The notes below the pieces were generated by a model. That model did no database searches. It saw only the letters and a list, made by a program, of their open reading frames with translations, and was not told the DNA's origin. Source: Leucobacter sp. L43 (GTDB lineage Bacteria > Actinomycetota > Actinomycetes > Actinomycetales > Microbacteriaceae). From it: a stretch of 64,000 nt of DNA. The translations under genes and the position numbers were made by a program. Numbering within the stretch: the first letter of the stretch is position 1; each line of letters begins with the position of its first letter. The stretch covers positions 248,001 to 312,000 of the forward strand of contig NZ_JAENJG010000003.1 of NCBI RefSeq assembly GCF_016597785.1. Reading direction: 5' to 3'. Shown here in pieces: positions 41,167-51,112 of this stretch.

Positions 41167-42050
41167 AAGATGATCGTGCGATCGCCGTCGACGAGCACGC
41201 GGTTCTCGGCGTAGGAGCGCACGGCGTGGCGCAGTACGCGCGCCTCCACGTCCTGGCCCAACTGCGTCAGCGACCGCACCGTGTAGCCGTGATCCACGCG
41301 GATCGTGTCCTGCTCGATGATGGGCCCCTCATCGAGATCGGTCGTGACGAAGTGCGCTGTCGCCCCGATGAGCTTCACGCCCCGCTGGTGCGCCTGCTTG
41401 TAGGGGTTCGCGCCCTTGAACCCCGGCAGGAAGGAATGGTGGATGTTGATCGCGCGTCCTTCGAGCGCGGCGCAGAGCTCGGGCGAGAGGATCTGCATGT
41501 ACCGCGCGAGCACGACGAGCTCGATGTCGAGCTCGGCGACCGCCTCCAAGACGCGCGCTTCGAACGCCGCCTTGTCGTCGCCGCCGGCGATGGTGCGGTG
41601 CTCGAACGGCACGTCGTAGAACTCCGCGATGTCGCGCACCGTCTCGTGATTCGAGAGCACGAGGGGGACGTCGATGGCGAGCTGGCCGGCGCGGCGACGG
41701 TAGAGCAGGTCGTTCACGCAGTGCGTCGCCGTCGAGGCGAGGATCAGCGTGCGCACCGGTCGGTCCGCACGATCCAGGCGCCAGGTCATGTGGTAGCGCT
41801 CCGTGACCGGGGCGAGCGCAGCGGCGAACCGCTCATCGAACGTCTCCGGCTGGGCGACGGCCTCCACCTGCAGCCGCATGAAGAAGCGGCCGGTATCCGC
41901 CGAGGCGAATTGCTGGCTCTCCACGATGTTGCCGCCGGCTGCCACGATGGCGCCGCTGATCGAGTGCACGATCCCGGGTCCGTCGATGCAGGAGAGGGTC
42001 AGGACCCACTGGGTGTCGGAAGCGGTGGGAGGTGCGAAGAGCGTAGTCAC
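41163..42050 (-). CDS. purU: formyltetrahydrofolate deformylase
   Basis: 295 aa from GTG 42050. An N-terminal ACT domain (TQWVLTLSCIDGPGIVHSISGAIVAAGGNIVESQQFAS) precedes the formyltransferase-fold domain: LVLARYMQILSPELC, INIHHSFLPGFKGANPYKQAHQRGVKLIGATAHFVT, DLDEGPIIEQD, with the catalytic Asn-His-Asp arrangement. It hydrolyses 10-formyl-THF to THF and formate, balancing the one-carbon pool with glyA and folD downstream. TACCCT stands seven bases before the GTG, suggesting a leaderless mRNA, although GGAG in the interval could act as a weak site. Stop overlaps that of tetR2. Confidence 0.95.
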   Translation of the reverse strand: MTTLFAPPTASDTQWVLTLSCIDGPGIVHSISGAIVAAGGNIVESQQFASADTGRFFMRLQVEAVAQPETFDERFAAALAPVTERYHMTWRLDRADRPVRTLILASTATHCVNDLLYRRRAGQLAIDVPLVLSNHETVRDIAEFYDVPFEHRTIAGGDDKAAFEARVLEAVAELDIELVVLARYMQILSPELCAALEGRAINIHHSFLPGFKGANPYKQAHQRGVKLIGATAHFVTTDLDEGPIIEQDTIRVDHGYTVRSLTQLGQDVEARVLRHAVRSYAENRVLVDGDRTIIF

Positions 42051-42057
42051 GGTCTCC

Positions 42058-42063
42058 AGGGTA
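42058..42063 (-). promoter_or_regulatory. leaderless -10 box of purU
   Basis: Minus-strand TACCCT, seven bases (GGAGACC), then GTG 42050. Confidence 0.5.
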
Positions 42064-42092
42064 GTGCGTGCGCCGTATCGGCCCAATTTTGC

Positions 42093-42098
42093 TACAGT
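42093..42098 (+). promoter_or_regulatory. -10 box of cstA
   Basis: TACAGT in an AT-rich patch (AATTTTGC directly upstream), about 78 bases before ATG 42176. No clear -35. Confidence 0.4.
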
Positions 42099-42175
42099 GA
42101 CGCCAGGGGGCGGCGCCCGGAGTTGCGCGCAGAGCATCAACCGGGCGGCGAGCATCAGCGCAAAGGAGTGAATCG

Positions 42176-44446
<2,271 letters not shown>

Positions 44447-44650
44447 GTGCGTCGGCTCGTGCGCGCGATCGGGGCAGGCGGGGCGCGTCTGCGCTGGTTC
44501 TGCCGCGAGCTCTTCGGCGACGCCAAGTACGAGCGCTACGTCGCGCATCTTCGCGTCGCGCACCCTGACGCGCCGGTGCCCGACGTGCGTACCTTCTGGC
44601 GCGAGCACTACGCCGAGCAGGATCGGAACCCCGGCGCGCGCTGCTGCTGA
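44447..44650 (+). CDS. ybdD: YbdD/YjiX-family small protein
   Basis: 67 aa, starting with GTG directly after the cst[50 protein letters not shown] matches the family, including the terminal RCC. In enterobacteria this protein pairs with CstA/YjiY-type transporters and is needed for pyruvate uptake activity. Translational coupling with cstA supports the same partnership here. Confidence 0.9.
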   Translation: MRRLVRAIGAGGARLRWFCRELFGDAKYERYVAHLRVAHPDAPVPDVRTFWREHYAEQDRNPGARCC

Positions 44651-44677
44651 CCGACGAGCCGGCGGCGCACCGCGATA

Positions 44678-44708
44678 CGGCGAGCGGGCGAGGCTCGACC
44701 GCTCGCCG
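44678..44708 (+). terminator. terminator hairpin of cstA-ybdD
   Basis: CGGCGAGCGG (44678-44687) and CCGCTCGCCG (44699-44708) form ten pairs with an 11-base loop, 28 bases after the ybdD stop. It ends 18 bases before the glyA -10 box. Confidence 0.55.
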
Positions 44709-44725
44709 CCGCCGTCGCGGCTTGC

Positions 44726-44731
44726 TAAGCT
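44726..44731 (+). promoter_or_regulatory. extended -10 box of the glyA riboswitch transcript
   Basis: TAAGCT preceded by TGC (extended -10, TG at 44723-44724). Transcription would begin near 44738, exactly at the 5' edge of the riboswitch aptamer. Confidence 0.6.
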
Positions 44732-44737
44732 GAGCCC

Positions 44738-44815
44738 GTCGCGACTGGCGTACAGATGGTCACCATCGGGAAACGACACACTGCTTGCATGGGACGGCCG
44801 CTCGCCTGGGTCGGA
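44738..44815 (+). promoter_or_regulatory. ZTP (pfl) riboswitch upstream of glyA-folD
   Basis: The RNA matches the pfl/ZTP aptamer as I remember it. GACTGGCG (44743-44750) is followed by TACA and a P2 hairpin GATGG-TCA-CCATC (44755-44767). Then come the conserved CGGG-AAA-CGAC element (near 44767-44777), a variable linker, and CCGCTCGCCTGGGTCGG (44798-44814) carrying the conserved CGCCTGGG. GGCG (44747-44750) can pair with CGCC (44804-44807), the expected pseudoknot. The class binds ZTP/ZMP, signals of 10-formyl-THF shortage, and typically sits before glyA, folD or purH. Here glyA-folD follow. The ribosome binding site is ~40 bases downstream; the switching mechanism (likely translational, as no T-tract is seen) is inference. 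Confidence 0.82.
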
Positions 44816-44865
44816 TCCGGAAATGTTGCCGCGCTCGCGCGCGAATCACCACCGAGGAGCATTGC

Positions 44866-46149
44866 ATGACCACCCAGTCAGCCTTTTTCAACGAGCCGCT
44901 CGAAGTCGTCGATCCTGAGATCGCCGAGGTCCTCAAGAACGAGCTCAACCGCCAGCGTTCCACGCTGGAGATGATCGCCAGTGAGAACTTCGTGCCTCGC
45001 GCCGTGCTCGAATCGCAGGGTTCCGTGCTCACGAACAAGTACGCAGAGGGGTACCCGGGCCGCCGCTACTACGGCGGCTGCGAGTTCGTCGACGTCGCCG
45101 AGGACCTGGCGCGCGAGCGCGCCAAGTCGCTCTTCGGCGCGTCATACGCCAATGTGCAGCCTCACTCCGGCGCGTCCGCCAATGCCGCCGTGCTCTCCGC
45201 GATCGCCGAGCCGGGCGACACGATCCTCGGTCTCGAGCTGTCGCACGGCGGGCACCTCACGCACGGCATGAAGCTGAACTTCTCCGGCAAGCTCTACAAG
45301 GTCGCCTCCTACGGAGTCGACCCCGACACGTTCCTCATCGACATGGATGTCGTGCGCCAGCAGGCGCTCGAGCACCGGCCCAAGGTGATCATCGCCGGGT
45401 GGTCCGCCTACCCCCGCACGCTCGATTTCGCGAAGTTCCGCGAGATCGCCGACGAGGTGGGAGCCACCCTCTGGGTCGACATGGCGCACTTCGCGGGTCT
45501 CGTCGCTGCAGGCCTCTACCCGAACCCGGTGCCGCACGCGCACGTCGTCTCGTCGACCGTGCACAAGACCATCGGCGGGCCCCGTTCTGGTTTCATCCTC
45601 ACCAACGATCTCGACCTGCACAAGAAGCTGAACTCGAACGTCTTCCCAGGGCAGCAGGGCGGGCCGCTCATGCACGTGATCGCCGCGAAGGCGACCGCGT
45701 TCAAGCTCGCCGCGACGGAGGAGTTCGCCGACCGCCAGGTGCGCACCCTCTCGGGAGCGAAGCTCGTGGCCGAGGCGCTGACGACCGAGGCCGCGCGCGG
45801 AGCCGGCGTCGATGTGCTGACGGGCGGCACTGACGTGCACCTCGTGCTCGCCGACCTGCGCGACTCGTCGCTCGACGGGCAGCAGGCGGAGGATGCGCTG
45901 CACTCGGTCGGCATCACGGTCAACCGCAACGCCGTTCCCTTCGATCCTCGCCCGCCCATGGTCACGTCGGGCCTGCGGATCGGCACGCCCGCGCTCGCGA
46001 CCCGCGGATTCGGCGACGCCGAGTTCGCCGAGGTCGCCGACATCATCGCACTGACGCTGCAGCAGTCGGGCGACGTCGATGCGCTCTCGGCCCGCGTCAC
46101 GGCGCTCGCCGACGCGTTCCCGCTGTACCCCGGTCTCGAGGAGTGGTAA
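44866..46149 (+). CDS. glyA: serine hydroxymethyltransferase
   Basis: 427 aa from ATG 44866 with GAGGAG upstream. The frame stays open to 44785, but that extension is the riboswitch. Motifs: [77 protein letters not shown], and [18 protein letters not shown] with the PLP lysine Lys234. It interconverts serine/THF and glycine/5,10-methylene-THF, the main one-carbon entry. folD starts four bases after its stop, so both are under the ZTP riboswitch. Confidence 0.97.
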   Translation: MTTQSAFFNEPLEVVDPEIAEVLKNELNRQRSTLEMIASENFVPRAVLESQGSVLTNKYAEGYPGRRYYGGCEFVDVAEDLARERAKSLFGASYANVQPHSGASANAAVLSAIAEPGDTILGLELSHGGHLTHGMKLNFSGKLYKVASYGVDPDTFLIDMDVVRQQALEHRPKVIIAGWSAYPRTLDFAKFREIADEVGATLWVDMAHFAGLVAAGLYPNPVPHAHVVSSTVHKTIGGPRSGFILTNDLDLHKKLNSNVFPGQQGGPLMHVIAAKATAFKLAATEEFADRQVRTLSGAKLVAEALTTEAARGAGVDVLTGGTDVHLVLADLRDSSLDGQQAEDALHSVGITVNRNAVPFDPRPPMVTSGLRIGTPALATRGFGDAEFAEVADIIALTLQQSGDVDALSARVTALADAFPLYPGLEEW

Positions 46150-46152
46150 CCG

Positions 46153-47028
46153 ATGGCCGCTGAACTCCTGGACGGGAAGGCAGCTGCCTCGGCGATCAAG
46201 CAGGAGCTCACGGGCCGCGTGTCGGCGTTGCGCGAGCGCGGAATCGTGCCCGGGCTCGCGACGGTGCTCGTCGGTGACGACCCCGGATCGCAGTGGTACG
46301 TCGCCGGCAAGCACCGGGACTGCGCCGAGGTCGGCATCGCGTCGATCAAGCGCGACCTCCCGGAGTCGGTGACGCAGGAGGAGCTCGAGGCCGTGCTCGA
46401 TGAGCTGAACGCCGACCCGGCGTGCACCGGCTACATCGTCCAGCTCCCGCTGCCGAAGCACATCGACACCGATCGGATCCTCGAGCGCATCGATCCCGAC
46501 AAGGACGCCGACGGACTGCACCCGACGAACCTCGGGCGGCTCGTGCTCAACGCGAACCGACCGATCGCGTCGCCGCTGCCGTGCACTCCGCGCGGTGTGA
46601 TCGAACTCGTGGAGCGCAACGGCATCTCATGGGCGGGCAAGCACGTGGTGGTGGTGGGCCGGGGTGTGACCGTCGGGCGACCGATCGGTCCGCTGCTCAC
46701 GCGTCGCGAGTACAACGCGACGGTGACACTGACGCACACGGGAACGCAGGATCTCGGCAGCATCCTGCAGCAGGCCGACGTGATCGTCGCTGCGGCCGGC
46801 TCCGAGGGCATCGTGCGCGCGGAGCATGTGAAGCCCGGCGCGATCGTGCTCGACGTCGGAGTATCGCGCAAGACCGATCCGGTGACGGGGAAGAGCCGTG
46901 TCGTCGGAGACGTCGATCCCTCGGTCGCCGAGGTCGCGGCGTGGGTCTCACCGAATCCGGGCGGCGTCGGGCCGATGACGCGTGCGCTTCTGCTGCAGAA
47001 CGTCGTGGAGATGGCTGAGCGCGGCTGA
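46153..47028 (+). CDS. folD: methylenetetrahydrofolate dehydrogenase/methenyl-THF cyclohydrolase
   Basis: 291 aa. Family signatures are complete: [27 protein letters not shown], the catalytic-region loop [71 protein letters not shown] and [15 protein letters not shown]. It oxidises methylene-THF to methenyl-THF and hydrolyses it to 10-formyl-THF, feeding purine synthesis. In the YVAGK segment the catalytic Lys (Lys56 in E. coli numbering) is present. Second gene of the glyA operon. Confidence 0.97.
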   Translation: MAAELLDGKAAASAIKQELTGRVSALRERGIVPGLATVLVGDDPGSQWYVAGKHRDCAEVGIASIKRDLPESVTQEELEAVLDELNADPACTGYIVQLPLPKHIDTDRILERIDPDKDADGLHPTNLGRLVLNANRPIASPLPCTPRGVIELVERNGISWAGKHVVVVGRGVTVGRPIGPLLTRREYNATVTLTHTGTQDLGSILQQADVIVAAAGSEGIVRAEHVKPGAIVLDVGVSRKTDPVTGKSRVVGDVDPSVAEVAAWVSPNPGGVGPMTRALLLQNVVEMAERG

Positions 47029-47143
47029 CTCCAGTGCTGCAAGTTCTGCGCCGCCCGTTGGGGATGCCGAACTTTCAGGCGGGCGCGGCATACTGGTGTG
47101 CGTCGTGCCCGCCGCCCATCCCGACGAAAGTTGAGCTCTGCAC

Positions 47144-47869
47144 GTGACATCGACGACCACCGCACTCTCCATGATCGCGACCGTCCCTGCGCTGCTCGGC
47201 ATCGACTGGCTCGATCCGGAGACCCTGCTGGAGGCCGGTGGGTGGATCGCGCTGGTGCTCGCGTGCGCCTTCGTGTTCCTGGAAACGGGCGTGCTCGTGC
47301 TGGCGTTCCTCCCCGGTGATTCGCTCCTCTTCACGGTCGGGCTCTTCAGCGCGACGGGCATCATCGATGTGCCGATCGGGATCACGTGCGCCCTCCTCTT
47401 CGCCTTCGCCTTCGCCGGCGACCAGATGGGCTTCATGATCGGGCGGAAGCTGGGACCTGCGGTCTTCAACCGGGAGAAGAGCCGCCTCTTCAACCCCGAG
47501 AACGTCGCGCGCACGCACGCGTTCTTCGAGAAGCACGGTCCGAAGGCGATCATCATCGCGCGCTTCCTCCCGATCTTCCGCGCATTCGTGCCGGCTGCTG
47601 CCGGCGTCGGCAAGATGGAGTACCGCCACTTCGTCCTCTACAACGCGATCGGCGCCCTGCTCTGGGGCGTCGGGGTGACCCTCCTCGGGTTCTTCCTCGG
47701 GCAGATCCCCTTCGTGCGCGAGTACAGCGAGGTATTCATCATCGTCCTCGTGCTGATCCCGGGCATCCCGATCCTCATCGAACTCTTCCGCGCCCTCTCG
47801 CACTGGCGTGCGAAGCGCGGGGCTCCGGTCGCCGCGCCCCTCTCGCGCGACGGCGACGAGATCGTCTGA
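47144..47869 (+). CDS. DedA-family membrane protein 1
   Basis: 241 aa from GTG 47144. Membrane segments: WIALVLACAFVFLETGVLVLAFLPGDSLLFTVGLF, CALLFAFAFAGDQMGFMIGR, and AIIIARFLPIFRAFVPAAAGVGKMEYRHFVLYNAIGALLWG. The ExGxxxxxxPG(D/E) motif and RF-P-R are the DedA/VTT hallmarks. DedA proteins include undecaprenyl-phosphate and phospholipid flippases that support envelope homeostasis. Followed after 17 bases by a second DedA gene. The intergenic stretch after folD (115 bases) holds no clear hairpin. Confidence 0.9.
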   Translation: MTSTTTALSMIATVPALLGIDWLDPETLLEAGGWIALVLACAFVFLETGVLVLAFLPGDSLLFTVGLFSATGIIDVPIGITCALLFAFAFAGDQMGFMIGRKLGPAVFNREKSRLFNPENVARTHAFFEKHGPKAIIIARFLPIFRAFVPAAAGVGKMEYRHFVLYNAIGALLWGVGVTLLGFFLGQIPFVREYSEVFIIVLVLIPGIPILIELFRALSHWRAKRGAPVAAPLSRDGDEIV

Positions 47870-47886
47870 AGAGGGCGCGCAGACAG

Positions 47887-48534
47887 ATGAATACGCACCC
47901 GGGCAGCGAGTACGAGGGCCTCATCGGCTGGATCCTGACGCTGATGGAGCGCATCGGCGAGTGGGGGGTCGGGCTCGCCGTCTTCCTCGAGACGTTCATT
48001 CCGCCGATTCCCTCGGAGGCGCTGCTTCCCGGCGCCGGCTTTCTCGCGTACGAGGGGCGGCTGAATTTCTGGTTCGCGTGGGCGATGGCCACACTCGGGG
48101 CTCTGGTGGGCGCCTGGGTCTGGTACGCGATCGGCGCCGCCTTCGGCCGGGACCGGACCCGTCGGGTCGTCGGCAAGATCCCGCTCATGGACCACGACGA
48201 CTTCGATCGTGCGGAAGTGTTCTTCTCGCGGTGGGGAGGCACGGCGGTGCTCCTCGGCCGCTGCGTCCCTCTCGTCAGATCCTTCATCTCCATTCCCGCG
48301 GGCATCGAGCGCATGTCGATCGCGAAGTTCAGCATGTACACGCTGCTCGGATCCGGTGTCTGGAACGGGATCTGGATCGGACTGGGGTACGCGTTCGGGC
48401 CGGCGATCAAGCCGATACTCGAGCAGTGGAGCGGCGTGCTCTCCGACGCCATCATCGTGATCATCGTCGCGCTCTTCCTGTGGTTCGTGATCGCCCGACT
48501 GGTGCGCAACGCGCGCCGCAAGCGGGCCTCGTAG
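47887..48534 (+). CDS. DedA-family membrane protein 2
   Basis: 215 aa from ATG 47887; the open frame upstream is an antisense-like shadow within the first DedA gene. Motifs: GLAVFLETFIPPIPSEALLPGAGFLAYEGRLNFWFAWAMATLGALVGAWVWYAIGAAFGRDRTRR, LLGRCVPLVRSFISIPAGIERMSIAKFSMYTLLGSGVWNGIWIGLGY. This is a different DedA subgroup from its neighbour: the FIPPIPSE form is usual for undecaprenyl-phosphate translocases (UptA/DedA type). The pair is probably co-transcribed. Confidence 0.9.
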   Translation: MNTHPGSEYEGLIGWILTLMERIGEWGVGLAVFLETFIPPIPSEALLPGAGFLAYEGRLNFWFAWAMATLGALVGAWVWYAIGAAFGRDRTRRVVGKIPLMDHDDFDRAEVFFSRWGGTAVLLGRCVPLVRSFISIPAGIERMSIAKFSMYTLLGSGVWNGIWIGLGYAFGPAIKPILEQWSGVLSDAIIVIIVALFLWFVIARLVRNARRKRAS

Positions 48535-48564
48535 AGCGCTCGGCGAACGAGCGGCATTCGCCGG

Positions 48565-48593
48565 TTGACGGCGCGCTGATCCTGCCTTAAAGT
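48565..48593 (+). promoter_or_regulatory. promoter of the arsR-SRPBCC pair
   Basis: TTGACG (48565-48570), 17-base spacer, TAAAGT (48588-48593). Only eight bases separate the -10 from ATG 48602, so the mRNA is leaderless or nearly so. It is the clearest sigma-A promoter in the window. Confidence 0.75.
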
Positions 48594-48611
48594 ACAACCA
48601 AATGGTTGCAC
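48592..48611. promoter_or_regulatory. ArsR operator overlapping the start codon
   Basis: CAACCA-AA-TGGTTG (48595-48608) is a perfect palindrome; with one mismatch per arm it extends to GT...AC (48592-48611). It covers the end of the -10 box, the presumed transcription start and the ATG, ideal for autorepression. Confidence 0.7.
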
Positions 48612-48982
48612 AAATCTCGCCCCAGTCCGCTGACGCCAGCGCCGAGCCCGCGCTCGGGCTGACGGACGAGCAGGTGAACCGCGTCTTCCGCGCCCTCGCC
48701 GACGCGACACGGCGCGACATCGTGCGACGCACCCTGACCGCAGAGGCCTCGATCTCCGAGCTGGCGGCCGACTACGACATGTCGTTCGCGGCGGTGCAGA
48801 AGCACGTCAGCGTGCTCGAAGCAGCGGATCTCGTCGCACGAACCCCCAAGGGAAGGGAGCGCATCATCTGCGGCAACCCCGAGACCATCCGTCGGGTCCA
48901 GGAACTCCTGGGCCACTTCGAGCAGATCTGGCGCTCGCGCATCGATCGGCTCGACGCGTTCCTCTCCGAACGCCCCGAGTAA
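48602..48982 (+). CDS. ArsR-family regulator
   Basis: 126 aa. The winged helix is VNRVFRALADATRRDIVRRTLTAEASISELAADYDMSFAAVQKHVSVLEAADLVARTPKGRERII, the subgroup (without metal-binding cysteines) that commonly pairs with AHSA1/SRPBCC proteins. There is no CxC metal motif and the sole cysteine lies in the ICGNPE wing, so sensing of metal is unlikely. The palindrome across its own start indicates autoregulation. The SRPBCC gene follows after 57 bases. Confidence 0.9.
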   Translation: MVAQISPQSADASAEPALGLTDEQVNRVFRALADATRRDIVRRTLTAEASISELAADYDMSFAAVQKHVSVLEAADLVARTPKGRERIICGNPETIRRVQELLGHFEQIWRSRIDRLDAFLSERPE

Positions 48983-49039
48983 CCCACGCCGGCGCTGCAC
49001 CGACGCAGCGATCCCGGCACGCGAAGAAAGGTCGACATC

Positions 49040-50032
49040 ATGCCCATCACCTCCGTCACGACCGATACCGAGGCGTACACCCTCACCGTGGTCGCCGATT
49101 TCACCGTCCCGGTGCGCCGCCTCTGGGACGCCTACGTCGATCCCAGGCAGATCGAACGCTTCTGGGGGCCGCCCGAGTACCCCTCGACGTTCACCCGCCA
49201 CGACGCGGTCGCGGGCGGCGTGAGCAACTACATCATGACGGGCCCCGACGGAGACCGGAGCTGCGGATACTGGGAATGGGAGTCCGTCGACGCACCGCAC
49301 TCGTTCGCGGTGCGAGACGGCTTCGCGAACGACGACGGCACGCCGAACACCGAGTTCCCCACCGTGCGCATGGAGTTCGCCTTCACCGAGTCGGCCCTCG
49401 GCTCCAGACTCACCACCGTCTCCCGATTCGGTTCGCTCGAAGCGCTCGAACAGCTCAAGGCGATGGGAATGGAAGAGGGCATGCGCGCTGCGATGGGGCA
49501 GATCGACGCGGTCGTCGAGGACCTCCGATCGTTCGCCGCCGGGCGCGAGACCGAAGTGCAGCTGCTGGGTGAGACGCAGGCGCGGGTCTCCCGCATCATC
49601 CGCGGGTCGGTCGAGCAGGTGTGGCAGGCACACGTCGACCCCTCCCTCTTGCAGCGCTGGCAACTGGGGCCCGACGGCTGGAGCATGCCCGTCTGCGAGT
49701 ACGGCGCCGAAGTCGGCCAGCGCCTGCGCACCGAATGGCAGAACGACGAGAGCGGTGAACGTTTCGGCTTCGCCGGGGTCGTCGTCGAATCAGCCGCACC
49801 GCATCGGCTCGTGACGACGGAGCGGATGATCTCGCCGCAGGATCCCGAGGGCTCTGGCAGCCCCGAGACCCTGAATGAGATGACGCTCGTTCCCGTCGAC
49901 GGCGGCACACTGCTCGCCTACGTCATCACGTACCCGGACGCGACCGTGCGCGAGGCGGTGCTCGCCACCGGCATGGCCGAGGGCATGGAGACGGGCTACC
50001 AGCGTCTCGAGCAGGTCGTGCTCGCAGGCTGA
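49040..50032 (+). CDS. tandem SRPBCC/AHSA1-domain protein
   Basis: 330 aa, about twice the length of a single domain. Domain 1 (~10-155): TLTVVADFTVPVRRLWDAYVDPRQIERFWGPPEYPSTFTRHD...GYWEWESVDAPHSFAVRDGF. Domain 2 (~170-330): SRIIRGSVEQVWQAHVDPSLLQRWQLGPDGW...GERFGFAGVVVESAAPHRLVTTERM and TGMAEGMETGYQRLEQVV. Both end in the GM-EGM-xxxxQ-(I/L)-(D/E) helix, indicating internal duplication. Helix-grip folds bind hydrophobic ligands; a function cannot be assigned. It follows arsR in the usual arsR-ahsa1 arrangement. Confidence 0.9.
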   Translation: MPITSVTTDTEAYTLTVVADFTVPVRRLWDAYVDPRQIERFWGPPEYPSTFTRHDAVAGGVSNYIMTGPDGDRSCGYWEWESVDAPHSFAVRDGFANDDGTPNTEFPTVRMEFAFTESALGSRLTTVSRFGSLEALEQLKAMGMEEGMRAAMGQIDAVVEDLRSFAAGRETEVQLLGETQARVSRIIRGSVEQVWQAHVDPSLLQRWQLGPDGWSMPVCEYGAEVGQRLRTEWQNDESGERFGFAGVVVESAAPHRLVTTERMISPQDPEGSGSPETLNEMTLVPVDGGTLLAYVITYPDATVREAVLATGMAEGMETGYQRLEQVVLAG

Positions 50033-50075
50033 GCGAACGACGGGCTCGACGGGCCCCGTTCACAGCGGGAGCGGC

Positions 50076-50081
50076 TACTCT
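50076..50081 (+). promoter_or_regulatory. -10 box of ccsB
   Basis: TACTCT, eight bases (AGGGGACT), then GTG 50090. Near-leaderless geometry; the AGGGGA could also act as ribosome binding site on a longer RNA. Confidence 0.4.
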
Positions 50082-50089
50082 AGGGGACT

Positions 50090-51082
50090 GTGCTGCTGAC
50101 GGAACTGGAAAACTACTCGACCATCGCCCTGTACTCGGCGATGATCGTCTACGCCATCGCATTCGTGTTCTACGCGGTGGATCTCGCGAACCGCAGCGGT
50201 GACGCCGCAGCGGTCCGTACGCCGGTCGCCGACGCTGAGGCGGCGACGGCCGGCGGCGGCGTCGTGACGATGGTGCGGACGGCGCCGCCGAGCCGCGCCA
50301 TCGGTACCGTGATCAAGCCTCGGCGATCACGCTCGCTGCGCATCGGGTTCTCGCTCACCGTCCTCGGGTTCCTGCTGCACCTCGGAGCGACCGTGCTGCG
50401 CGGCATCGGGGCGGAGCGCGTTCCGTGGGCGAACATGTACGAGTTCGCGCTGACCGCGACCTGCGCGATCGTACTGATCTTCCTGGTCGTGCAGTTCTTC
50501 GTCGACCTGCGCTTCCTCGGCGCGCTGATCACGGGCATGACGATCCTGTTCCTCGGCGTCACGAAGGTGAACTTCTACGTCGCGATCGTCCCGCTGCAGC
50601 CGGCGCTCGACTCGTACTGGCTCGTGATCCACATTCTCGTCGCCGTGCTCGCAGTCGGGTTCCTCACCCTGTCGTTCGGACTGTCGGTGCTGCAGCTGCT
50701 CCAAGCCCGACGCGAAGCGCGCGACGCGCAGGGCGCCACGCCGACCATGCGGTTCCTCTCCACCTTCCCCGCAGCCGTGCGCCTGGAAGATCTGGCCTAC
50801 CGCCTGGCGATCATCGGGTTCGTCTTCTGGACGTTCACGCTCATCGCCGGCTCGATCTGGGCGGAAGCCGCGTGGAGCCGTTACTGGGGCTGGGACACGA
50901 AGGAAGTCTGGACCTTCGTCATCTGGGTGCTCTACGCGGGGTACATCCACGCCCGCGCGACGCGCGGCTGGCGAGGAACGCGATCAGCATGGCTGTCGGT
51001 CATCGCCTACACGGCGGTCATCTTCAACTTCACGATCGTCAACGTCTTCTTCAAGGGGCTGCACGCCTACTCGGGCCTGTAA
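50090..51082 (+). CDS. ccsB: cytochrome c biogenesis protein CcsB (ResC) family
   Basis: 330 aa from GTG 50090. Eight or so membrane helices. The WWD-domain signature is WSRYWGWDTKEVWTFVIWVLYAGYIHARATRGWRG near the C-terminus; LDSYWLVIHILVAVLAVGFLTLSFGLSVLQLL and ERVPWANMYEFALTATCAIVLIF carry the family's conserved His and aromatic residues. CcsB/ResC with ResB attaches heme to apocytochrome c outside the membrane (System II). No ccdA, resB or thioredoxin gene is next to it, unlike the usual actinobacterial cluster. The residue 35-75 loop is a basic insertion. Confidence 0.92.
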   Translation: MLLTELENYSTIALYSAMIVYAIAFVFYAVDLANRSGDAAAVRTPVADAEAATAGGGVVTMVRTAPPSRAIGTVIKPRRSRSLRIGFSLTVLGFLLHLGATVLRGIGAERVPWANMYEFALTATCAIVLIFLVVQFFVDLRFLGALITGMTILFLGVTKVNFYVAIVPLQPALDSYWLVIHILVAVLAVGFLTLSFGLSVLQLLQARREARDAQGATPTMRFLSTFPAAVRLEDLAYRLAIIGFVFWTFTLIAGSIWAEAAWSRYWGWDTKEVWTFVIWVLYAGYIHARATRGWRGTRSAWLSVIAYTAVIFNFTIVNVFFKGLHAYSGL

Positions 51083-51112
51083 GCGGGAGACCAGCGGCGG
51101 TGCGCCGATGGG

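Noticed and set aside
44785-44865. 27-residue N-terminal extension of SHMT
   Set aside because: This stretch is the riboswitch 3' part and leader; [10 protein letters not shown] after GAGGAG is the normal start.
47386-47886. Upstream extension of the second DedA frame
   Set aside because: It overlaps most of the first DedA gene in another frame and is Arg-rich; MNTHPGSEYEG at 47887 fits the family start.
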